Source: Mesorhizobium huakuii
GTDB taxonomy: Bacteria > Pseudomonadota > Alphaproteobacteria > Rhizobiales > Rhizobiaceae
NCBI RefSeq assembly: GCF_030160235.1
Contig: NZ_BSNY01000047.1
Location: 62,001-126,000, forward strand
Length of the DNA stretch: 64,000 nucleotides
Direction of reading: 5' to 3'
The stretch's first letter is position 1. Each line of letters opens with the position of its first letter. Below the pieces are notes generated by a model. That model saw nothing but the letters and a program-made list of their open reading frames with translations. It was not told the DNA's origin and made no database searches. Made by a program: the position numbers and the translations under genes. Positions 63,266 to 64,000 of the stretch are shown here, one piece after another.

Positions 63266-63461
63266 ATGAGCGAACACCCCGGCCTGCCAGACCACGTTCG
63301 AGACGCGATCCTCGCGCTGATCAGCCAGTATCAGGAGCGCGGGTCTATCACGGTCGCCCAACTCGATGCAGCGCTTCCGAGCACCTATTCCTGGCACTCA
63401 CGACATCGAGGATGCTCTCGAGTTGATTGCCGAAGGCGGCCTTCGGATCGAATGGGAATAA
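63266..63461 (+). pseudogene. Frameshifted small protein resembling sigma70 region 1.1
   Basis: From the ATG at 63266 the frame reads MSEHPGLPDHVRDAILALIS and QERGSITVAQLDAALPS. A one-base frame change at about 63380 gives PIPGTHDIEDALELIAEGG and LRIEWE-stop at 63461. The joined sequence follows the region 1.1 pattern of primary sigma factors (a KGYLTYDELNDALP-like segment, then DxIEDxLxxLxELGI). It would be a stand-alone domain of about 65 residues. The frameshift may be real decay or a sequencing error. Confidence 0.5.
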
Positions 63462-63560
63462 TTCGCCTGCATCGGACGACAACACCCGCCGAACCATTTG
63501 CCCCCCGCGCCAATTCCCGCTAAGACGCCGCCGTCTTACCCATATCCAGGGAACCGCCCG

Positions 63561-64000
63561 ATGACGGATATCGCCGCCACCGCCGAAATGCAGGCCGCCC
63601 TGCTGTCGCGCGCTCTGCCCTACATGCAGCGCTACGAACACAAGACCGTCGTGGTGAAATATGGCGGCCACGCCATGGGCGACATCGAGCTCGGCAAGGC
63701 TTTTGCCCGCGACATCGCGCTGTTGAAACAGTCCGGCGTCAACCCGATCGTCGTTCATGGCGGCGGGCCGCAGATCGGCGCCATGCTGACCAAGATGGGC
63801 ATCGAGTCCAAATTCGAGGGTGGGCTGCGCGTCACCGACCAGAAGACGGTCGAGATCGTCGAGATGGTGCTGGCCGGCTCGATCAACAAGGAGATCGTCG
63901 CGCTGATCAACGCCGAAGGCGAATGGGCGATCGGCCTATGTGGCAAGGACGGCAACATGGTGTTCGCCGAAAAGGCGCGCAAGACCATGATCGACCCGGA
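63561..64000 (+). CDS. argB: Acetylglutamate kinase, C-terminus outside window
   Basis: The first 146 residues are present. They show the amino-acid kinase fold with [28 protein letters not shown] (acetylglutamate/ATP binding) and [26 protein letters not shown]. ArgB phosphorylates N-acetylglutamate, the second and usually controlled step of arginine synthesis. The ATG at 63561 begins the family's typical N-terminus. In related genomes it follows engB; here about 8.7 kb separates them. Confidence 0.97.
   Translation, partial: MTDIAATAEMQAALLSRALPYMQRYEHKTVVVKYGGHAMGDIELGKAFARDIALLKQSGVNPIVVHGGGPQIGAMLTKMGIESKFEGGLRVTDQKTVEIVEMVLAGSINKEIVALINAEGEWAIGLCGKDGNMVFAEKARKTMIDP

Overview
The window is GC-rich, densely coded DNA that looks like chromosome of a Rhizobiales bacterium, most likely Mesorhizobium or a close relative. 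This is inferred from the rpmH-rnpA-yidC / engB / argB housekeeping order, the many ABC transporters and catabolic operons, the alphaproteobacterial regulator types and the dispersed intergenic palindromes. I saw no insertion sequence, phage, CRISPR array or plasmid origin.

Layout. 1-5.7 kb: a partial SGNH hydrolase, an amino-acid binding protein with a clean terminator, a GcvT-family folate enzyme, and a metNIQ methionine importer. 5.9-15.6 kb: a catabolic island with aldehyde dehydrogenase, APC permease, IclR regulator, Tm-1-like protein, HAD hydrolase, two class III PLP enzymes and an APH-fold kinase. One PLP enzyme carries the signature sequence of ammonio-phospho-lyases (AGXT2L1/PHYKPL type), so kinase plus lyase predict an amino-alcohol or hydroxy-amino-acid pathway. 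15.6-23.8 kb: a 4-hydroxyphenylacetate (homoprotocatechuate) cluster with hpaH, G, D, E, F, R, C, B and A and a perfect palindrome as candidate HpaR operator. 23.8-31.9 kb: a seven-gene amide operon with AmiC sensor, AmiR antiterminator, two permeases, binding protein, acetamidase/formamidase and a double ATPase. A terminator that can alternate with another hairpin lies ahead of amiC.

31.9-44.2 kb: an accessory zone with a three-gene surface-glycan cassette (GT2, RgpF-like, WbsX-like), an LprI-like protein, a mosaic built from pieces of three unrelated genes, a DHFR-like protein behind a long inverted repeat, an ABC exporter, an XRE-GNAT pair, a TetR-serine hydrolase pair and a DUF3313 protein lacking its signal peptide. 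44.4-64 kb: tRNA-Arg(ACG), a histidine kinase, then rpmH-rnpA-yidC, engB and argB. Between these core genes lie two fasciclin-domain genes sharing a 176-bp identical block, a decaying emrRAB efflux operon (deleted MarR, frameshifted EmrB), an intact TetR-emrAB paralogue with two operators, a Tat-type msrB, an ECF sigma/anti-sigma pair and an amidase.

The best candidates for new biology are the kinase/phospho-lyase island with its two uncharacterised companions (Tm-1-like and HAD) and the AmiR-controlled amide uptake and hydrolysis operon. All assignments come from reading the sequence and remembered family features; no database search was run.
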